Below, piece after piece: positions 8,572-11,912 of a DNA stretch of 11,912 nt. The DNA is from Flavobacteriales bacterium (lineage in GTDB: Bacteria > Bacteroidota > Bacteroidia > Flavobacteriales_E > Vicingaceae), in assembly GCA_016763135.1 (NCBI GenBank), contig JAESUI010000281.1:1-11912 (forward strand), written 5' to 3'. Each line of letters starts with the position of its first letter. The first letter of the stretch is position 1. The notes under the pieces were generated by a model that saw only the letters and a program-made list of their open reading frames with translations, made no database searches and had not been told where the DNA came from. Made by a program: the position numbers and the translations under genes.

Positions 8572-8628
8572 GCTGGAAAAACAGAAGAAAGACTAGCTAT
8601 ACCTTCTTACTGTTTTTCGTTTTCCAGC
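8572..8628. repeat. Long imperfect inverted repeat (hairpin) between the secreted-protein genes
   Basis: GCTGGAAAA (8572-8580) is exactly complementary to TTTTCCAGC (8620-8628). Inside it, ACAG (8581-8584) can pair with CTGT (8610-8613), and GAAG (8584-8587) with CTTC (8603-8606) in an alternative register, giving a long, bulged stem. In the transcript it starts about ten bases after the large gene's stop. No T run follows directly on the - strand (the nearest is ~15-20 bases on), so it is not a textbook terminator. It may be a leaky terminator, an mRNA 3'-end stabiliser or a processing site. Confidence 0.6.
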
Positions 8629-8637
8629 ATACTTGCA

Positions 8638-11600
8638 TTAAAATCCTGTTAGGTCGGTTGGTTTTATTACGCCATACCATTTTAAGGTTCGTTCACCTAC
8701 ATCTGGTACTTTTACATGTATTAAATATACTCCACTTGCTACAGGAACATTAACATGGTTTTTTAAATCCCATTCCAAGCTTGTTTTTGGATCTCCTTTT
8801 TGGAACCTTCTCATCAATGTTCCATTTACATTGTAAATAGAGATTGTACATTCTTCAGGGAGGTTGGTAATTTTTATTCTGTTATCCAATGTTCCTGTTT
8901 CATATAGTGAGAAAGCATAATAAGGATTTGGAACCACATTAATTAGTGCTAAAGCAGAATCCATTGCCGTTTGGCTTCCTAATTCAACCTCTAATCCTGT
9001 CATATCAAATTGATACAATGGTAATCCAGCATTAAATGTTGAGGATGTTGTATAGCTCTCATAAGGTTTTTCAACTCTTAACTTCACCTTAGCTGTAGTT
9101 TCTAATAATGAATGTCCTGCTTCTAACATCGGAATACCTGCCCAGATACAAGATCTAAATGCAATCATTTTTTTGATATCTGCTCCTGATGCCATTTCTG
9201 TATGTAATGTTGCACAGCCATCATATGATGGAAAAAGAGGATTTCCAGTAGTCGTTTTTCTGAAAACATAAACATAATGTTTACCTCCCATCATTAACTC
9301 ATTATTGATTCCTGCTGAAAGTGTTGAGGTAGGATTCCAAATCATATCTCTTCCATTCTCTCCTGCCAACCAACTATCTTCAGCAAAAGCAATGTTTAAT
9401 CGTTCTCCTGTTTCTACATTAATAGCATAACCAGGAAACCATCCTAAACCTGTTGTTCCACTTCCATCATCATTCCCATTCTTATCAACACTGTTGGCAG
9501 CTCTCAATTCTAAATGTTTTGCTCCACCTTCTGCTAAAACAGCATCATTTCTTGATTCAATAACCATCGCTCTACTCCATTTACTTTTGTCGCTTGTAAA
9601 TACAATATCAACTGAAGAGATATCCTTTAATCCGGAACCTTTTACTGCAGCTCCATTAAATAAAGCTAAACCAACAGCATCTTGCATTGCAGCCTCTCCT
9701 GGACTTTCTGGTTTATAGAAGGAAACCAATCGATAAGGTGACCAAGTTCCTTGTATTAAGTTCTCAAAAAATGATCCTTCATCTTGGAAATTACCATTAT
9801 CATAATCATTGAAAACACTAGTTACAGCTCCATTATCAAAAATATCTGTTCCTGAACGTATCCAATTCCCATCATTTTCTCCATCACTATCAGGTGCTCC
9901 TGAAAACCATTTTAAGGTAGAATCGCCATATTCAACACTCGATCCAATAACTCCATTTCCTAAGAGTTTATTTACTCCAGGGTTATCAACCTGTTTAATT
10001 GAAATGGATAATCCATGTTCCAAAATAAGTTGCTCATTTTCAACAGCTATTAATTGATCTGCATTAACAGGTTGATTATGAGGAGGAGCTAATGAGCTTG
10101 GTGGAATCAATGTCCAAAAAGCATCTCCTAAACTTCCTGATGTTGCAGTATCTTTAAACTGAACTCTATAAACTCCTGCTTTTACATTTAATGGATCAAT
10201 TACTTTAACTTGGATTGGTCCTTTCCCAGCTTTATAAACAGGGAAATCCATGAAATTATTAGCCACAATAGATGCTTCTGATGAAGCAGTAAGTTCTAAA
10301 TCATTACCTCCATTTCCTTGGCCTTCAATTCTTGTAATTTGAGGCATGTCCCCATATTCTGAGTTAGCAAGTGTTCCTCCATTTTCTGGTGATGGATTGT
10401 GAGGAATAGCCGAAAAAGATCGAATCCCTTGGCCACCAGCCATCTTTCTACTACCAATATATGGTAATCGTTGTCCATCTAATTTTAATGGATCATTTGG
10501 ATCAAAATGTTTAAACTCGTTATACCCATAAGCAACTGCCATGTAGTAATAAGTCTTATGATTGACTAATTTCACATCGCCAGTAGCGAATAAATCATTT
10601 TTAAGTCTAAAGGAATGTTGAATGCCTTCATCTTTTCCTTGAACCTTAAGTATAGGAAAGTTTACTTGTAATTCTTCATCATAGATGTGATTAATAAGAG
10701 TCGTAACTCCATCTTTTAAATCCACCTGTGCAGCTAATCTAGATACATTTGGATCTGTAAGTTCTGAAACGGTAATCAATCCATTTTTAACTTGATAGAT
10801 TTGATAACCTTGAAACTTGTAAAATTTCAAGGTATCTTTATCATCATCTGTAGGATAATATATTCCATCCAATGTGTCAGGAATAGCTATAAAAGGATTT
10901 TTCTGATTATATGATTCATTGTAGTTATTGGATGTTTTTTTATTCGTTATATAAAGAATAATTTCTCTATCCAATTCTTGAAAACTTACATCTGGAGCAT
11001 CAGGCCCTTCTGCAATTTTAAAACAGTTATCGAATAATGCTTGTGCTTTATCATCTGCTACTTGCAGATTTTTTATAGATGCTAAGTTATCACCAGAGAT
11101 AGCTCTAGCCCAAACTACACCAACAGTTAAATCATTTACAGCGCCAGGCTCTAATGTAAAGGGTCCAGCAGATTGTAAAAACCTTCTATCTCCAACAGGG
11201 TTAGGGTTTGATGGGCCTTGCGCATTAAATTCAGACCAATCAGCAGGTGAAGCAGCTATTCCTTGTGTACTCCAAAATAATGGATCAGAATCTCCAGGGA
11301 ATAATAAATCTGCCAAAACAGTTCCTCCACTAGATGCAGAATTACCGTTTCCACCCCAAACCATTTGTGCACCACCTTGTCTCCATCTTCCTCTTAAGTA
11401 ATTATAATGATCTAAAGCACTAGAAGGATCTCCGTCTCCATTAAATTGTCCTCCTCCAATACTATAATAAACAAATTTACGCATCCCATAACGTTCGTTA
11501 TCTACAATGCCATCTCCATATCCAATACCCAATCCTTTATAAGGAATCCCATTATTAGCAAGAGCAGCAGGGATGTTTTGTGTTAAAGGATTATCTATCC

Positions 11601-11912
11601 CATCATTATCAGCGTAAGGACCTTCAAAAAAATCTACTCCAACTGCTGGAGGTGTAGCTCCATACCCTTCAACTCCATTTGCACTTTGGTCAACAGCATC
11701 CCCATTATAGCAATAACCTAATCCTCTTGAAGCATCACATCCAACGTAGTCATCTGAAAAACCTCCTAAATCAGCATCTACCCATTGCCCAAAATAAGTT
11801 TGAGTTAAAGTAAATGTTGAACGGTTAATCATTTCACAATTATAAAAAGTCATGTTATTAACTTCATCATTGGTTGCAAATGCAAAAGCTTGCCCCCTTA
11901 TTTCCATCCCAA
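8638..11912 (-). CDS. Large secreted protein with FN3-like region and sorting-like C-terminus, 5'-partial
   Basis: The frame is open to the right edge, so the start, presumably with a signal peptide, is missing; at least 1090 residues are visible. Numbering from the Met at 11907, residues 1-296 match the module of the neighbouring 606-aa protein, with acidic DNDGIDNP (100-107) and GYGDGIVDNE (129-138) loops that could bind calcium. Residues ~303-465 look FN3-like: PDAPDV, then GYQIYQV, then NHKTYYYMAVAYGYNEF. A long, glycine-, aspartate- and asparagine-rich region follows, with no motif I recognise. The last ~100 residues begin VVPNPYYAFSLYE, continue TISIYNVNGTLMRRF and ASGVYLIHV, and end LKWYGVIKPTDLTGF. 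This resembles a T9SS sorting or FlgD-Ig-like beta-sandwich, but lacks the usual short basic ending. Export by T9SS is therefore inferred. An extracellular surface or matrix protein is the best guess; function unknown. Confidence 0.88.
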   Translation of the reverse strand, partial: GMEIRGQAFAFATNDEVNNMTFYNCEMINRSTFTLTQTYFGQWVDADLGGFSDDYVGCDASRGLGYCYNGDAVDQSANGVEGYGATPPAVGVDFFEGPYADNDGIDNPLTQNIPAALANNGIPYKGLGIGYGDGIVDNERYGMRKFVYYSIGGGQFNGDGDPSSALDHYNYLRGRWRQGGAQMVWGGNGNSASSGGTVLADLLFPGDSDPLFWSTQGIAASPADWSEFNAQGPSNPNPVGDRRFLQSAGPFTLEPGAVNDLTVGVVWARAISGDNLASIKNLQVADDKAQALFDNCFKIAEGPDAPDVSFQELDREIILYITNKKTSNNYNESYNQKNPFIAIPDTLDGIYYPTDDDKDTLKFYKFQGYQIYQVKNGLITVSELTDPNVSRLAAQVDLKDGVTTLINHIYDEELQVNFPILKVQGKDEGIQHSFRLKNDLFATGDVKLVNHKTYYYMAVAYGYNEFKHFDPNDPLKLDGQRLPYIGSRKMAGGQGIRSFSAIPHNPSPENGGTLANSEYGDMPQITRIEGQGNGGNDLELTASSEASIVANNFMDFPVYKAGKGPIQVKVIDPLNVKAGVYRVQFKDTATSGSLGDAFWTLIPPSSLAPPHNQPVNADQLIAVENEQLILEHGLSISIKQVDNPGVNKLLGNGVIGSSVEYGDSTLKWFSGAPDSDGENDGNWIRSGTDIFDNGAVTSVFNDYDNGNFQDEGSFFENLIQGTWSPYRLVSFYKPESPGEAAMQDAVGLALFNGAAVKGSGLKDISSVDIVFTSDKSKWSRAMVIESRNDAVLAEGGAKHLELRAANSVDKNGNDDGSGTTGLGWFPGYAINVETGERLNIAFAEDSWLAGENGRDMIWNPTSTLSAGINNELMMGGKHYVYVFRKTTTGNPLFPSYDGCATLHTEMASGADIKKMIAFRSCIWAGIPMLEAGHSLLETTAKVKLRVEKPYESYTTSSTFNAGLPLYQFDMTGLEVELGSQTAMDSALALINVVPNPYYAFSLYETGTLDNRIKITNLPEECTISIYNVNGTLMRRFQKGDPKTSLEWDLKNHVNVPVASGVYLIHVKVPDVGERTLKWYGVIKPTDLTGF
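11020..11912 (-). repeat. Paralogous secreted-protein module, copy 1 (in the large protein)
   Basis: This is the first ~296 visible residues of the large protein, homologous to residues ~223-506 of the 606-aa protein. It ends near FDNCFKIAEGPD, aligned with the FCNG segment of the other copy. The large protein then continues into an FN3-like region, whereas the small one goes to its sorting domain within ~25 residues. The module probably extends past the window edge, since the small protein's acidic DNDGDNFYAPSAGDYP segment lies upstream of the aligned part. Confidence 0.8.

Larger units (their letters stand above)
8528..8637. other. Intergenic gap between tandem secreted-protein genes
   Basis: These 110 bp separate the stop of the large upstream gene from the start of the 606-aa gene, both on the - strand. 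The gap holds one long imperfect hairpin and a weak candidate promoter box. There is no strong Shine-Dalgarno before ATG 8527; the sequence just upstream of it on the - strand is AACAGAAAAAGCT. No small ORF in the gap is convincing. Confidence 0.6.

Noticed and set aside
8572..8628. Calling the intergenic hairpin a classic rho-independent terminator
   Set aside because: No T run follows the stem directly in the - strand transcript, and the stem is AT-rich and bulged, so it is listed only as an inverted repeat.
9494..10057. Short + strand ORFs opposite the large secreted-protein gene, and similar ones elsewhere
   Set aside because: They are antisense to a long, well-supported frame, show no domain or signal features, and read as low-complexity shadow translations.
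1..11912. CRISPR arrays, tRNA or rRNA genes, insertion sequences, riboswitches
   Set aside because: No regularly spaced repeats, cloverleaf sequences, transposase motifs or long structured leader regions were found; nearly all of the window is protein-coding.

Overview
The window looks like chromosomal DNA from a low-GC member of the Bacteroidota, probably Flavobacteriia-like or related. The evidence is a canonical type IX secretion system (T9SS) type A sorting domain, a TetR-TolC-MFP-RND efflux operon of the kind common in that phylum, signal peptides ending in FAQ or NAQ, and A-rich ribosome-binding regions with little Shine-Dalgarno sequence. No RNA genes, insertion sequences, CRISPR arrays or phage genes were seen. 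The taxonomic call is inference from protein style, not from a marker gene.

Left half, + strand (1-6642): one compact four-gene efflux operon. A TetR-family regulator, cut by the window's left edge, is followed 19 bp later by a TolC-like outer membrane channel. A lipoprotein periplasmic adaptor follows after 27 bp, and a 1153-residue RND inner-membrane pump after 7 bp. Together they would form an envelope-spanning tripartite exporter, with the regulator probably controlling its own operon. The pump has two extra hydrophobic segments between TM6 and TM7 and Asn at two of the usual charged proton-relay positions.

Centre (6643-6706): the pump gene and the next gene converge on a 16-bp perfect hairpin flanked by A and T runs, a good bidirectional terminator.

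Right half, - strand (6707-11912): two tandem genes for large secreted proteins that share a paralogous module of about 290 residues. The upstream gene runs off the right edge and has at least 1090 codons. It carries a FN3-like stretch, a large unassigned central region, and a C-terminal domain that resembles a sorting domain but ends differently. The downstream gene (606 aa) is complete, with an N-terminal signal peptide and a canonical T9SS type A sorting domain. A 110-bp gap containing a long imperfect hairpin separates them. The function of these two proteins is not known.

The efflux operon is a familiar arrangement. The least explained material is the tandem secreted pair: what the shared module binds, and why the two paralogues have different C-termini. 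I see no solid evidence for a wholly new system.
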